DNA of 64,000 bases from Desulfitobacterium metallireducens DSM 15288 (GTDB lineage Bacteria; Bacillota; Desulfitobacteriia; Desulfitobacteriales; Desulfitobacteriaceae): assembly GCF_000231405.2 (NCBI RefSeq), contig NZ_CP007032.1, positions 3,100,001 through 3,164,000 on the forward strand, written 5' to 3'. How positions within the stretch are numbered: the stretch's first letter is position 1; the number at the start of each line of letters is the position of its first letter. This document shows, one piece after another, positions 51,354 to 60,043 of this stretch. Below the pieces are notes generated by a model that did not search any database, had not been told where the DNA came from, and saw only the letters and a program-made list of their open reading frames with translations. Made by a program: the position numbers and the translations under genes.

Positions 51354-51800
51354 TTAAATTGCTTTAACTTCTACTTTGAGTTGGGCAGAAACTTCTGGAT
51401 GAATTTTAGTCTGAATAGTATAGCTTCCTAAGGCTTTAATCGGTTCTTTGACCTCTATTTTACGTTTATCAATTTCAATACCATACTTACTTTTAAGCGC
51501 TTCAGCTATTTCTTTATTGGTCACAGATCCAAAAAGCCGTCCGCCTTCTCCTATCTTCGTACGCACTTCAACCGTAATCGAAGATAATTTTTCAGCTAAT
51601 AACTGTGCGTCTTCTTTTTCTTTAGCCTTTCTTTTGTCTTCATTCGCCTTCTTAGACGCTACATCATTTAAATTTCCTGTTGTGGCTTCAATCGCCCACT
51701 TTTTAGGGAAGAGAAAATTTCGGGCATAACCATCCGACACTTCACAAACTTTACCTTTTTTACCCAGATTTTTTACGTCCATTGTTAAAATTACTTTCAT
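51354..51800 (-). CDS. rplI: 50S ribosomal protein L9
   Basis: A 148-residue protein. The N-terminal RNA-binding domain has [20 protein letters not shown], then a long connecting helix (about 40-75, lysine/glutamate-rich) and a C-terminal domain ending [17 protein letters not shown]. It binds 23S rRNA near L1 and helps maintain reading frame. It follows yybS by 11 bases. Confidence 0.98.
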   Translation of the reverse strand: MKVILTMDVKNLGKKGKVCEVSDGYARNFLFPKKWAIEATTGNLNDVASKKANEDKRKAKEKEDAQLLAEKLSSITVEVRTKIGEGGRLFGSVTNKEIAEALKSKYGIEIDKRKIEVKEPIKALGSYTIQTKIHPEVSAQLKVEVKAI

Positions 51801-51811
51801 GAAAATCCCCC

Positions 51812-52759
51812 CTAATTACTATTATCCTCCGGTATACGGCGGAAGTTTAAAACTAAGTCAAAAAGGCCTAGCAAGATTAAACCCATTATTGTTACTTGAA
51901 AATAAACGAACCCCATGAAGATTAAAATCCACTTTATGAATCCCGATAATCGAGGAGAACGTAAATAGTATATGAAAATCGCACTTCCTAAGACAAACGC
52001 CACGCCCGCATAAATCAACATTACGTTCAGTCCAAAGGTACGAATACTCAGCAAATTCCATTGATCCCCAACCAGATAACTGACTATTCCAAGATTTACT
52101 CCCCAGATCGCAAACCACGGTAATCTGAAAGAACTAAACAAGGGGAAAGGTTGGTCTTTTTGGGGAAACCAACGGGCAAAGAAATAATAAACGGCCCCGT
52201 ATTCCATCATCGACCCCAATGCTGCTAACGCAGGAATAAATAAAAACAGATACTGAAGAAATTGTTGCACATAGTTTTCTATATCTGCTTCACTAATTCC
52301 CTGCTGAGTAAAACTCGTCAACATTCCGGATTGGCGGTATTGATCCATCATGGACCGGCTGATTTCTTGCATCAACTCTGTGCCCATTCCTTGTAGTATC
52401 ATGGGGATAACGGGCAGAACACCTAAGACTCCAGCCAAAACTAAGGACCAAAACAAATTCGATTTACGTGACCAAACATGCTCTACTCCCCATATTGTCA
52501 GTACACTAACCCATGGTAAAAATCCGATATTTATGACTGAGGAAAGTCCACCACCTAACAAAAATGCGATACCATAACCTATCGATAAACATAAGGTCAT
52601 CCATTTAAATCCTATACTGCGTCCTACCGAAAGGGTGGCAATGAGCAGCGCAACCTCAAGTAGCCAACCTCCGCTCCCTTTCGCCACTCCAAACCACGGT
52701 CCTGCTAAAAGGGCAAAGATCGCTAACCCCTTAGTTACTTTTTGGTCACTCACGTACAT
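51812..52759 (-). CDS. yybS: YybS-family membrane protein (DUF2232)
   Basis: A 315-residue protein with about eight hydrophobic segments and no soluble domain. It matches the YybS position of Bacillus: between rpsR and rplI. DUF2232 proteins resemble the membrane part of ECF-type transporters, and their role is unknown. The gdpP gene that usually follows yybS in Bacilli is missing here, and rplI comes directly. Confidence 0.85.
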   Translation of the reverse strand: MYVSDQKVTKGLAIFALLAGPWFGVAKGSGGWLLEVALLIATLSVGRSIGFKWMTLCLSIGYGIAFLLGGGLSSVINIGFLPWVSVLTIWGVEHVWSRKSNLFWSLVLAGVLGVLPVIPMILQGMGTELMQEISRSMMDQYRQSGMLTSFTQQGISEADIENYVQQFLQYLFLFIPALAALGSMMEYGAVYYFFARWFPQKDQPFPLFSSFRLPWFAIWGVNLGIVSYLVGDQWNLLSIRTFGLNVMLIYAGVAFVLGSAIFIYYLRSPRLSGFIKWILIFMGFVYFQVTIMGLILLGLFDLVLNFRRIPEDNSN

Positions 52760-52773
52760 TCAACTGCTCCAAT

Positions 52774-53076
52774 CTATTCTTCGGGGGCGAGATAGCTTAA
52801 CAAGAGGCTCAAATCCCCCCACTGACTTTCTAACTTCATAGTATCATTTTCTTTCCATTCTACCAAACCCTGTATTAAAGTTCGGTCCAATCTCGTGAAA
52901 TCGAAACCTAATCGTCGAGTCAGTAAATAACTGATCCCAACTATATCCGCTAAACCTTGCATCATCGCAGTATCTGAACCCTCAATTGCACCGCGTTCAA
53001 AAATCCATAAAGATTTTAACATTTCAACTTTTAACTCATCAATCGCTTTTAATCCTTTAACAACATCAACTTCCAT
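52774..53076 (-). CDS. MazG-like small all-helical protein
   Basis: A 100-residue acidic protein, helical throughout (VKGLKAIDELKVEMLKSLW; DIVGISYLLTRRLGFDF; DLSLLLSYLAPEE). It resembles the short MazG-like family seen at this locus in Clostridia; MazG enzymes hydrolyse nucleotides, but the metal-binding EExxE signature is not obvious here, so activity is uncertain. It is 14 bases upstream of yybS and co-transcribed. Confidence 0.7.
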   Translation of the reverse strand: MEVDVVKGLKAIDELKVEMLKSLWIFERGAIEGSDTAMMQGLADIVGISYLLTRRLGFDFTRLDRTLIQGLVEWKENDTMKLESQWGDLSLLLSYLAPEE

Positions 53077-53179
53077 CGTGGATGCCCTCCGGTATCTCTC
53101 TAAAAATTTAACAGCTATCTAAGCCGTATCAAGGAAATGTTCGCTGAGTCTTGGCCTATTTCCTGCAAGGCATATCCTT

Positions 53180-53309
53180 TATACTCTCAACCGATAAAGA
53201 ACATATACTTTTAAAAAGTGATAAAGAAAACTTGGCTTGCGCCAAGCCTTAGCGCAGGCGGAAGCCTTAGTTGCACTTATACTATCTACCGATAAAAACT
53301 TATACTTTC
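53180..53309. repeat. Direct repeat pair in the rpsR-MazG spacer
   Basis: TTATACTCTCAACCGATAAA with following TATACTTTT (from 53180) and TTATACTATCTACCGATAAA with following TATACTTTC (from 53278) are similar direct copies, roughly 34 bases each. They flank the element at 53221. No coding potential is seen. Confidence 0.55.
53221..53282 (-). repeat. Repeated terminator-like element D, copy 2
   Basis: About 60 bases nearly identical to 44336-44397. On the minus strand the hairpin CTTGGC/GCCAAG is followed by TTTTCTTTATC, forming a second terminator after rpsR. Confidence 0.75.
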
Positions 53310-53325
53310 TGATACGTAAAATAAA

Positions 53326-53349
53326 AAAGGGAGCTTCTGCTCCCCTTTT
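53326..53349 (-). terminator. Terminator after rpsR
   Basis: Stem AAAAGGGAGC/GCTCCCCTTTT with loop TTCT, one bulge, and TTTTTTATTTT on the minus strand, right after the rpsR stop. Confidence 0.9.
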
Positions 53350-53350
53350 A

Positions 53351-53581
53351 CTAATCTACCATATAAGGCAACAGCGCAATGGCCCGGGCTCTTTTAATAG
53401 CAACGGTAACTTGGCGTTGATGCTTTGCGCAGTTTCCTGAAATACGACGAGGCAAGATTTTGCCACGCTCGGTCACATACTTGCGCAATTTATGAGTTTC
53501 CTTATAATCGATCGATTCAACTTTATCAACACAGAAACTACATACCCGTCTTCTTGGACGACGTCCGCGTTCGCGTTTCAT
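53351..53581 (-). CDS. rpsR: 30S ribosomal protein S18, zinc-type
   Basis: A 76-residue protein with [10 protein letters not shown] and [19 protein letters not shown]; Cys14, Cys17 and the later Cys/His pair suggest a zinc-bound (C+) form. S18 binds with S6 to the 30S platform. Third gene of rpsF-ssb-rpsR, preceded by GGGAGTG. Confidence 0.97.
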   Translation of the reverse strand: MKRERGRRPRRRVCSFCVDKVESIDYKETHKLRKYVTERGKILPRRISGNCAKHQRQVTVAIKRARAIALLPYMVD

Positions 53582-53601
53582 ACGTTCACTCCCCTTCCCG
53601 T

Positions 53602-54015
53602 TTAGAATGGGATATCATCATCTAAACTTACTTCATGGCCATAGGTTCCCACATTACTGGCATTACCGGATGTACCGTTCCCTGAGTTACCGTTTTCCTT
53701 AGGACTCAAGAACTGAACATTCTCTGCAATTACTTCTGTAACCCAGCGACGTTGCCCGTCTTGACCCTCAAAAGAACGAACTTGAAGTCGTCCGTCAACG
53801 GAGGCCAATCTACCTTTTGATAAAAAGTTAGCGCATAACTCAGCCAGTTGTCGATAAACGACACAGGGAATAAAATCCGTATCCCTTTCACCGTTGGAAT
53901 TCTTAAAATTGCGATCCACGGCTAGAGTGAAGGTCGCTACTGCAACTCCACTCGGGGTATAACGTAACTCGGGGTCTTTCGTTAAACGGCCAATTAAAAC
54001 GACACGATTCAACAT
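53602..54015 (-). CDS. ssb: Single-stranded DNA-binding protein
   Basis: A 137-residue protein with an OB-fold DNA-binding domain ([19 protein letters not shown] to about 108), a short glycine/asparagine-rich linker and the acidic tail SLDDDIPF that recruits replication partners. It lies between rpsF and rpsR in the universal Firmicute operon. Confidence 0.98.
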   Translation of the reverse strand: MLNRVVLIGRLTKDPELRYTPSGVAVATFTLAVDRNFKNSNGERDTDFIPCVVYRQLAELCANFLSKGRLASVDGRLQVRSFEGQDGQRRWVTEVIAENVQFLSPKENGNSGNGTSGNASNVGTYGHEVSLDDDIPF

Positions 54016-54032
54016 CTATAACCCCTCCAATA

Positions 54033-54320
54033 CTACTCTTCTTTTTTCGTGGTTAAGAAACGCACAACAGAGTCGGAGATCTTCATGACCCGCTCCACCT
54101 CTTGTGCCGTACGAGCTTCCCCATTAAAGTTCATCAGGATGTAAAAACCTTCCCGAAGATCCTTAACTTCGTAAGCTAGGCGGCGTTTGCCCCATTTATC
54201 CACAGTAACATCTGCTCCACCATTGTTGTTCACAACTTCAGAGAACTTGTCCACTGTAGCGGCAATAGCCTCTTCATCCATATCAGGACGAATGATATAA
54301 AGTAATTCGTACGCTTTCAT
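54033..54320 (-). CDS. rpsF: 30S ribosomal protein S6
   Basis: A 95-residue protein, MKAYELLYIIRPDMDEEA, with a typical ferredoxin-like fold and KWGKRRLAYEVKD. The start ATG 54320 is after GAGGGGAGG; a longer frame into the leader is unsupported. First gene of rpsF-ssb-rpsR, with a structured leader and strong promoter. Confidence 0.97.
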   Translation of the reverse strand: MKAYELLYIIRPDMDEEAIAATVDKFSEVVNNNGGADVTVDKWGKRRLAYEVKDLREGFYILMNFNGEARTAQEVERVMKISDSVVRFLTTKKEE

Positions 54321-54325
54321 ATTTG

Positions 54326-54390
54326 CACCTCCCCTCGGACTAAGCGGCCCCATATGAGTGGGGCAGGGATTTATAGTCTATTTAGACTAC
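54326..54390 (-). promoter_or_regulatory. Candidate S6:S18 autoregulatory leader
   Basis: The 5' leader of rpsF folds into a stem GCCCC/GGGGC (54347-54364) below which TCCCT can pair with the AGGGGA that is the ribosome site (54326-54336). Unpaired CCG triplets are present, as in the S6:S18-binding leader motif. An additional hairpin TAGTCTA/TAGACTA lies at the 5' end. Assignment is by position and shape. Confidence 0.55.
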
Positions 54391-54399
54391 CGATTAAAC

Positions 54400-54428
54400 A
54401 TTATACCATCATTGCAAAACATTTGCAA
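54400..54428 (-). promoter_or_regulatory. Promoter of rpsF-ssb-rpsR
   Basis: TTGCAA and TATAAT with exactly 17 bases between, on the minus strand, about 80 bases upstream of rpsF. A good sigma-A promoter. Confidence 0.75.
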
Positions 54429-54467
54429 ACTAACGATACTCTTAATTTATTTCCAATTTATTTCTGC

Positions 54468-55568
54468 TTAAACATTAAATCTAAAATGAACGATATCTCC
54501 ATCAGCCATCACATAATCTTTGCCTTCAAGGCGAACAAGTCCCTTATCCCTAGCTCCATTTAGGCCACCCATCGCCACGAAATCGGAATAAGAAACAACT
54601 TCAGCGCGAATAAATCCACGTTCAAAATCTGTATGAATTGTACCTGCAGCTTGAGGTGCCTTTGTTCCTCGGCGAATCGTCCAGGCTTTAACCTCCATCG
54701 GTCCTGCTGTAAAGAAGGTCATCAGACCCAGAAGATGAAAAGCTGCACGTATTAAACGGTCAAGTCCTGATTCCTCTAATCCTAAATCCTCTAAGAAGGC
54801 TTGTTTCTCCTCGTCCTCTAGCTCTGCGATTTCTGATTCGATCTTAGCGCAGACCATAACGACTTCCGAATTTTCCTCAGTGGCAATTTCCCGTACTTTT
54901 TGAACATAGGAATTTTCTTCGCCACGGGTTAAATCTTCTTCGCTCACATTAGCTGCGTATAATATCGGCTTCATAGAGAGAAGCGAAATTGTTTTAAGTA
55001 TTTCTTTTTCCTCATCTGTATAACTAAGACTACGGGCTGCTTTGCCCTCATCAAAGGCCTCTTTTAGTTTCGTTAATAATTCAACTTCAACGTGAGCTTT
55101 CTTATCACCGGATTTAAGAAGCTTCTCTGATTTCTCTAAACGTTTCTCAATACTCTCTAAATCTGCAAGAATAAGTTCGAGTTGAATCGTTTCGATATCT
55201 CGTTTAGGATCTACATTTCCCTCAACATGGATAACGTTACTGTCATCAAAACACCGAACAACATGCACAATAGCATCAACTTCCCGAATATGAGATAAAA
55301 ACTTATTTCCAAGCCCTTCCCCTTTGCTTGCACCTTTGACTAAACCGGCGATATCTACAAATTCAACCGTCGCAGGCACAATCCGATCAGGATGAACCAT
55401 ATCTGCTAAAACTCCCAATCGAGAATCGGGAACATGAACAATCCCAACATTAGGATCAATCGTACAGAAGGGATAATTAGCTGCCTCTGCCCCTGCTTGC
55501 GTAATCGCATTAAATAACGTTGATTTTCCCACATTGGGCAAACCTACAATACCTGCATGTAATGTCAT
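54468..55568 (-). CDS. ychF: Redox-regulated ATPase/GTPase YchF
   Basis: A 366-residue Obg-family P-loop protein. G1 is [18 protein letters not shown]3-like [18 protein letters not shown], followed by a coiled-coil (about 125-200) and a C-terminal TGS domain (about 280-366). YchF hydrolyses ATP better than GTP and binds ribosomes. It lies beside the rpsF operon, as in many Firmicutes (engD/yyaF). Confidence 0.97.
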   Translation of the reverse strand: MTLHAGIVGLPNVGKSTLFNAITQAGAEAANYPFCTIDPNVGIVHVPDSRLGVLADMVHPDRIVPATVEFVDIAGLVKGASKGEGLGNKFLSHIREVDAIVHVVRCFDDSNVIHVEGNVDPKRDIETIQLELILADLESIEKRLEKSEKLLKSGDKKAHVEVELLTKLKEAFDEGKAARSLSYTDEEKEILKTISLLSMKPILYAANVSEEDLTRGEENSYVQKVREIATEENSEVVMVCAKIESEIAELEDEEKQAFLEDLGLEESGLDRLIRAAFHLLGLMTFFTAGPMEVKAWTIRRGTKAPQAAGTIHTDFERGFIRAEVVSYSDFVAMGGLNGARDKGLVRLEGKDYVMADGDIVHFRFNV

Positions 55569-55628
55569 TTTATATCCTCCATAAAAACATATTATTAAGA
55601 ATTAGTGTGTTAGATTCTCAAATCGCAC

Positions 55629-55832
55629 CTAAGCTTCAGGCGGGACATCTGCTTTTTGCAAAATCTCTTTAATTTGACGTTCCAGCTTTATCCGAGGAAT
55701 CCACGCCTGATGCTGACAGCCCAGGCATTGAATTCTAAAGTCCATACCCGTACGCATAACCTTCCAATCTGTACTCCCACAAGGATGAGGTTTACGTAGT
55801 CGAACAATATCTCCAACTTGTAAAGGGATCAC
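55629..55832 (-). CDS. DUF951 family protein
   Basis: A 67-residue protein, MIPLQVGDIVRLRKPHPCGS, with a conserved KPHPCGSTDWKV block and a zinc-ribbon-like CLGCQHQ pair. DUF951 members sit next to ychF in Clostridia and Bacilli and are of unknown function; the cysteines may bind a metal. 60 bases upstream of ychF. Confidence 0.88.
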   Translation of the reverse strand: MIPLQVGDIVRLRKPHPCGSTDWKVMRTGMDFRIQCLGCQHQAWIPRIKLERQIKEILQKADVPPEA

Positions 55833-55929
55833 TCATACTCCTCCTAACTCATAAGGCGACGTTAACAATGATCGTAAATGTTATAACATAAAAAGCAACG
55901 CTACGCAAAAGAGGAAATAGGTTGTTCGC

Positions 55930-56646
55930 TTAGAGCATGTTTAGACTCTGAATAAGTTCTAATTTAAAAAACGATTGCAACCCCGCAAAAATTTGAACGA
56001 GATATGAATAAGACCAGGCTTGTTGTAAAAGGACGAGAGGCTGGTTTTGGCCAAAAATCGGCAATATTGGCGAAATCAAACCCACAAAAACAGCAATTCC
56101 AACCAAGGCACTCAAAGCACCGAAAAAAAATCCTCCCCCATGATTAATTGTCCTACCAAAAAGTCCGAAAGGAGCCAGTACAATGGAAACCCCAATTTGT
56201 AGGATGACGACTACCGCTAAATATGTTGCCAAAAAGGCGAGCATCCGCATCAAATTATCCGTCAAAACTCCAGCCATATTTTGAGCAATCGTTTGCACAA
56301 TATTTTGTGTATAGGATTTCAAACCAGGGATAGAACCTGACCCAACTAAACCTTGAAGTTCCTTAGGAATTATTGAAAAGATGCGGTCTAAAGTTTGTTG
56401 TTGGGTAATTTGGGTCTGAGATTCAATCAAAGGAAGCAGGAAACGATAGACTACGGGTTCTAACCACTGCCTAAGAGGCGTATGGAGATCTAGCCATCCG
56501 AGTAAATTAAGATATTCTTTAGATGCAATATAGAAACCCAAAAGATTCCCTAATAAACTCACAAGGCCAGAAATCAACCCTTTCCGATATCCTTGTAAAG
56601 CACCTAGTATGAGGAAACCAAGGATCAGAATATCAAATATATTCAT
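55930..56646 (-). CDS. CvpA-family membrane protein
   Basis: A 238-residue protein with four or five transmembrane helices. The CvpA start is clear (MNIFDILILGFLILGALQG, with YRKGLISGLVSLLGNLLGFY). A long non-hydrophobic stretch (about 70-125) faces one side of the membrane. CvpA was named for colicin V production, and a general envelope role is suspected; nothing here defines it. The C-terminal half also has a glycine-rich hairpin (NHGGGFFFGALSALVGI). Confidence 0.85.
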   Translation of the reverse strand: MNIFDILILGFLILGALQGYRKGLISGLVSLLGNLLGFYIASKEYLNLLGWLDLHTPLRQWLEPVVYRFLLPLIESQTQITQQQTLDRIFSIIPKELQGLVGSGSIPGLKSYTQNIVQTIAQNMAGVLTDNLMRMLAFLATYLAVVVILQIGVSIVLAPFGLFGRTINHGGGFFFGALSALVGIAVFVGLISPILPIFGQNQPLVLLQQAWSYSYLVQIFAGLQSFFKLELIQSLNML

Positions 56647-56768
56647 AAAATCTCCTCCGCTCCGAGCTCTACGACCATAATCTTATACTATTCGATTTCT
56701 GTGTAAAAAATCCTGCATATAAATAAGGAGCAGCCTAAGCTGCTCACTTACATCCTATTAATTAAAAT

Positions 56769-56866
56769 TGGCGGGGATGCGTGCGAATCGAACACACCCC
56801 GGAACGTTCTACGTCCCGGCACGCGGATTTGAAGTCCGGGGGCAGCACCAGCCACCACTCATCCCC
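56769..56866 (-). tRNA. selC: tRNA-Sec (TCA)
   Basis: 98 bases with encoded CCA. The anticodon loop CTTCAAA gives TCA, the UGA-reading selenocysteine anticodon. The very long variable arm (CCGGGACGTAGAACGTTCCGG) and the extended acceptor stem, GGGGATGA opposite GCATCCCC, are typical of tRNA-Sec. It stands alone between a CBS-ACT gene and a CvpA gene. Confidence 0.97.
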
Positions 56867-56904
56867 AGCGATTTCGCGCTTCACAATATTATAACAAATT
56901 ATAC

Positions 56905-57531
56905 TTAATTACTCAACTCATAGCCTTTTCCCAAAAGAGCGTCCTTTACTTCCTTCACCCGATCTCCATTCAACCGAACCAATATTTGCACTTTATTATT
57001 TTTGAGGTGATAAACAGCTAAACTGGTAATATTCACATCGTAATCTTGAATGATAGAAGAAAGATCTCCGATCACCCCAACTTCATCTTTTGTCTCAATT
57101 ACCATGCGATCACCGGGACTACGGAAGCCCATAATATCGAGAAAGGTGTCAAAAATATCAGTTTCCGTAATAATTCCGACTAACTTTTCTTGATCTAAGA
57201 CGGGCAAAGACCCGATACCATGATCTCTCATCAAAACAGCTGCGTCTTCAAGTTTCGTATCTGGAGAACAGGTAATCACCTTTTTGACAGCAACCTCACG
57301 AATCGAAGTCTTAGCAACAAGATAATTCAATTCAAATATACTGAGAGTCGTTGCGGGAGAAGGAGAGACTTCTCGAAGGTCTCCATCGGTAACAATACCT
57401 ACCAGTTTTCCTTTTTGAACAACAGGAAGCCGATTAATCTTTTTCTCACGCATCAGGGCCATAGTATCTGCAACATTATCCTCTGGACTCACGGTAAAAA
57501 CTTGTGAGGTCATAAATTGCCTAACGTACAA
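56905..57531 (-). CDS. CBS-ACT domain protein (AcuB-like)
   Basis: A 208-residue cytosolic protein: two CBS domains (about 1-60 and 75-130, with VTDGDLREVSPS and ITETDIFDTFLD) followed by an ACT domain (about 135-208, MVIETKDEVGVIGDLSSII). AcuB-type proteins bind adenine nucleotides in the CBS pair and an amino acid in ACT, acting as sensors. The start is TTG 7 bases after GGGGGAG. It lies just downstream of the branched-chain amino acid transporter, so it might sense leucine-type ligands (inference only). Confidence 0.85.
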   Translation of the reverse strand: MYVRQFMTSQVFTVSPEDNVADTMALMREKKINRLPVVQKGKLVGIVTDGDLREVSPSPATTLSIFELNYLVAKTSIREVAVKKVITCSPDTKLEDAAVLMRDHGIGSLPVLDQEKLVGIITETDIFDTFLDIMGFRSPGDRMVIETKDEVGVIGDLSSIIQDYDVNITSLAVYHLKNNKVQILVRLNGDRVKEVKDALLGKGYELSN

Positions 57532-57628
57532 TCAAATCTCCCCCTTCGTTTATCCTTAATTGATTATGAATGCTTAGTCCTTAAACCTATATTCTAGAAC
57601 TAAGCTGCATTTTCCTTTTTCGGCTCAA

Positions 57629-58333
57629 TTAACCTCCTAAGTAGGCATTTCGAACCGCTTCACTTTTTGCTAATTCTACAGCATTCCCGGAAAGGACAAT
57701 CTTCCCAGTCTCCAAAACGTAAGCTCGCTCCGCAATCGAAAGCGCCATATGCGCATTTTGTTCGACAAGCAAAACTGTAGTTCCCGTCTTATTAATTTCC
57801 TTAATGATGGAGAAAATTTGTTTAACAAGAATAGGTGCTAACCCCATCGAAGGCTCATCCAGAAGGAGTAACTTTGGCCGGGACATCAGAGCTCTGCCCA
57901 TCGCGAGCATTTGCTGTTCTCCTCCAGATAGCGTTCCCGATAATTGACCTTTGCGTTCCTGCAAACGCGGAAACAGAGTATATACTTTCTCGATGTCTTT
58001 TTTGATCTCCGCTTTATCCTTCCGAAGATAAGCTCCCAACTCCAAATTCTCTAATACCGACATATTAGTGAAAACATGTCGGCCTTCAGGCACTTGAGAA
58101 ATCCCTTGCGAAACAATCTCTTGAGGTTGAACGCGAGTGAGATCCGCTCCGTTAAAGGTTATACTTCCCTCTTTGGGACGAAGAAGTCCTGAAATTGTCT
58201 TCAGGCTTGTACTTTTACCTGCTCCATTAGAACCAATCAGGGTCACAATCTCCCCTTCGTTCACTTCTAAAGAGATTCCCTTGAGAGCATGAATTGCGCC
58301 GTAATAAACATGAATATCTTGAAGAACAAGCAT
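57629..58333 (-). CDS. livF: Branched-chain amino acid ABC transporter ATPase LivF
   Basis: A 234-residue ABC ATPase: Walker A LIGSNGAGKSTSLKT, ABC signature LSGGEQQMLAMGRAL and Walker B LLLLDEPSMGLAP. MSRPKLLLLDEPSMGLAPIL places it in the LivF group. The start overlaps the last base of livG. Last gene of livKHMGF. Confidence 0.95.
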   Translation of the reverse strand: MLVLQDIHVYYGAIHALKGISLEVNEGEIVTLIGSNGAGKSTSLKTISGLLRPKEGSITFNGADLTRVQPQEIVSQGISQVPEGRHVFTNMSVLENLELGAYLRKDKAEIKKDIEKVYTLFPRLQERKGQLSGTLSGGEQQMLAMGRALMSRPKLLLLDEPSMGLAPILVKQIFSIIKEINKTGTTVLLVEQNAHMALSIAERAYVLETGKIVLSGNAVELAKSEAVRNAYLGG

Positions 58334-59100
58334 TAGTCAACCTCCTCTCCCAAGTAAGCTTCGATAACCTTAGGATTCGCCTTAATTTCTTCTGGCTTCC
58401 CTTCAGCAATAATCGTTCCATAATCCAAAACATAAATTCTCTCACAAACTTGCATTACAAGTGACATATCATGTTCGATTAAAAGAACGGTCAACTGAAA
58501 TTTTTCCCGTATGAAACGAATCAGTTCAGTCAATTCACGAGTCTCTTGTGGGTTCATCCCCGCTGCTGGTTCGTCTAAAAGCAAAAGTTTAGGTTGTGTA
58601 GCTAAAGCTCGGGCAATTTCTAGGCGGCGCTGCTCACCATAGGGCATGTTTTTAGCTATTTCTTGGGCTTTACCTTCTATGCCAAAAATCTTCAGTAAAT
58701 TCATAGCCTTTGCTTCTATCTCTGCCTCGCCTTTATAATATGAAGGAAGGCGAAAAATGGCGCTTAGTGTTGAATACGTCGCATGTTGATGAAAGGCAAT
58801 TTTAACATTGTCAATAACACTTAACTCACCAAAGAGTCGGATGTTTTGGAATGTCCGAGCAATACCTCGTTGCGTGACTTGATGGGGTTTTAGAGCAGCC
58901 ACATTTTTTTCAGCAAAGAGAATTTCTCCAGTTGTCGGTTCGTAAACTCCGGTAAGAAGATTAAATATCGTGGTTTTTCCCGCACCATTAGGTCCAATTA
59001 AACCAATTAATTCACCGTTCTCGATATTAATATTCAAATTTGAAACAGCTTTTAAGCCCCCAAAGGATTTTGAGAGATTATTTACTTTGAGAAGAGTCAT
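58333..59100 (-). CDS. livG: Branched-chain amino acid ABC transporter ATPase LivG
   Basis: A 255-residue ABC ATPase with Walker A IGPNGAGKTTIFNLLTG, signature PYGEQRRLEIARAL and Walker B LLLLDEPAAGMNPQE, the LivG form (MNPQET after Walker B). The start ATG 59100 is 4 bases after GGTGAG. It overlaps livM by 23 bases. Confidence 0.95.
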   Translation of the reverse strand: MTLLKVNNLSKSFGGLKAVSNLNINIENGELIGLIGPNGAGKTTIFNLLTGVYEPTTGEILFAEKNVAALKPHQVTQRGIARTFQNIRLFGELSVIDNVKIAFHQHATYSTLSAIFRLPSYYKGEAEIEAKAMNLLKIFGIEGKAQEIAKNMPYGEQRRLEIARALATQPKLLLLDEPAAGMNPQETRELTELIRFIREKFQLTVLLIEHDMSLVMQVCERIYVLDYGTIIAEGKPEEIKANPKVIEAYLGEEVD

Positions 59101-60034
59101 TTCTCTCACCCTTCTTTCCTAAGAAATTGAGGCTGAATTCCTTCGTTCCCATGAGCCCCGATGGCCGGAAAAGCATTAAGAGAATCATTAAAATAGCCGT
59201 TATGACCATACGCCATTCAGATAGCCCTGATAAAAGAGCAGATAAAAAGGTCATAACAATTGCTCCAAGAATACTTCCCGTAAGACTTCCTAACCCTCCT
59301 AGAACAACCATAACTAAAAAGTCAAAGGATTTAAGGAAGTTAAATTGTATGGGATGAATGAGATACATGTAGTTCGCATATATTCCTCCAGCTAACCCTG
59401 CGAACATCGCCCCAAGCGTAAAAGCAAGCACCTTATATTTTGTGGTATTAATCCCCATAGCTTCAGCTGCGATCTCATTTTCTCGGATGGAAATACATGC
59501 TCGTCCATGTGTGGATGCTGTAAAGTTATGAATGGCCAACACTGAAATGACCATTAACCAAAACGCCCAAGTCCAATTAATTGTACTCGGCACCGAAAAA
59601 CCTGATGCTCCACCGACATAATCCATGTTCATAAAAATAACACGAACAATTTCTCCAAGACCTAACGTGGCAATGGCAAGATAATCTCCATTTAAGCGCA
59701 GCGTGGGTAACCCAATTAAAACACCGGCAATTCCTGCTGCTAAGGCCCCTGCAATCAGGCCCAAATATAAGGGTCCGTTTAAATTGACTATTACAATAGC
59801 CGAAACAAAGGCACCTATCGACATAAAACCAGCATGTCCAATAGAGAATTGCCCTGTGATACCATTAATCAAATTTAAGCTCGCTGCCATGATGATATAA
59901 ATACAAGCGAGTATTAAATTAAGTTGTAAAAACGGGGGTATGATATCCATCAGGTTCAAACCCTGAACTATACCATATATTAAAATAACTCCGATTAATA
60001 CAATGACATTTCTCATCTGAAACCAGCGCTTCAT
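59078..60034 (-). CDS. livM: Branched-chain amino acid ABC transporter permease LivM
   Basis: A 318-residue permease with about eight to ten hydrophobic segments and LivM-type motifs (AASLNLINGITGQFSIGHAGF split by segments, and VLGGLGSLTGSILGA near residue 250). The start ATG 60034 follows GGTGAT. It is 9 bases after livH and overlaps livG. Confidence 0.93.
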   Translation of the reverse strand: MKRWFQMRNVIVLIGVILIYGIVQGLNLMDIIPPFLQLNLILACIYIIMAASLNLINGITGQFSIGHAGFMSIGAFVSAIVIVNLNGPLYLGLIAGALAAGIAGVLIGLPTLRLNGDYLAIATLGLGEIVRVIFMNMDYVGGASGFSVPSTINWTWAFWLMVISVLAIHNFTASTHGRACISIRENEIAAEAMGINTTKYKVLAFTLGAMFAGLAGGIYANYMYLIHPIQFNFLKSFDFLVMVVLGGLGSLTGSILGAIVMTFLSALLSGLSEWRMVITAILMILLMLFRPSGLMGTKEFSLNFLGKKGERNDSSQSK

Positions 60035-60043
60035 CTTTATCAC

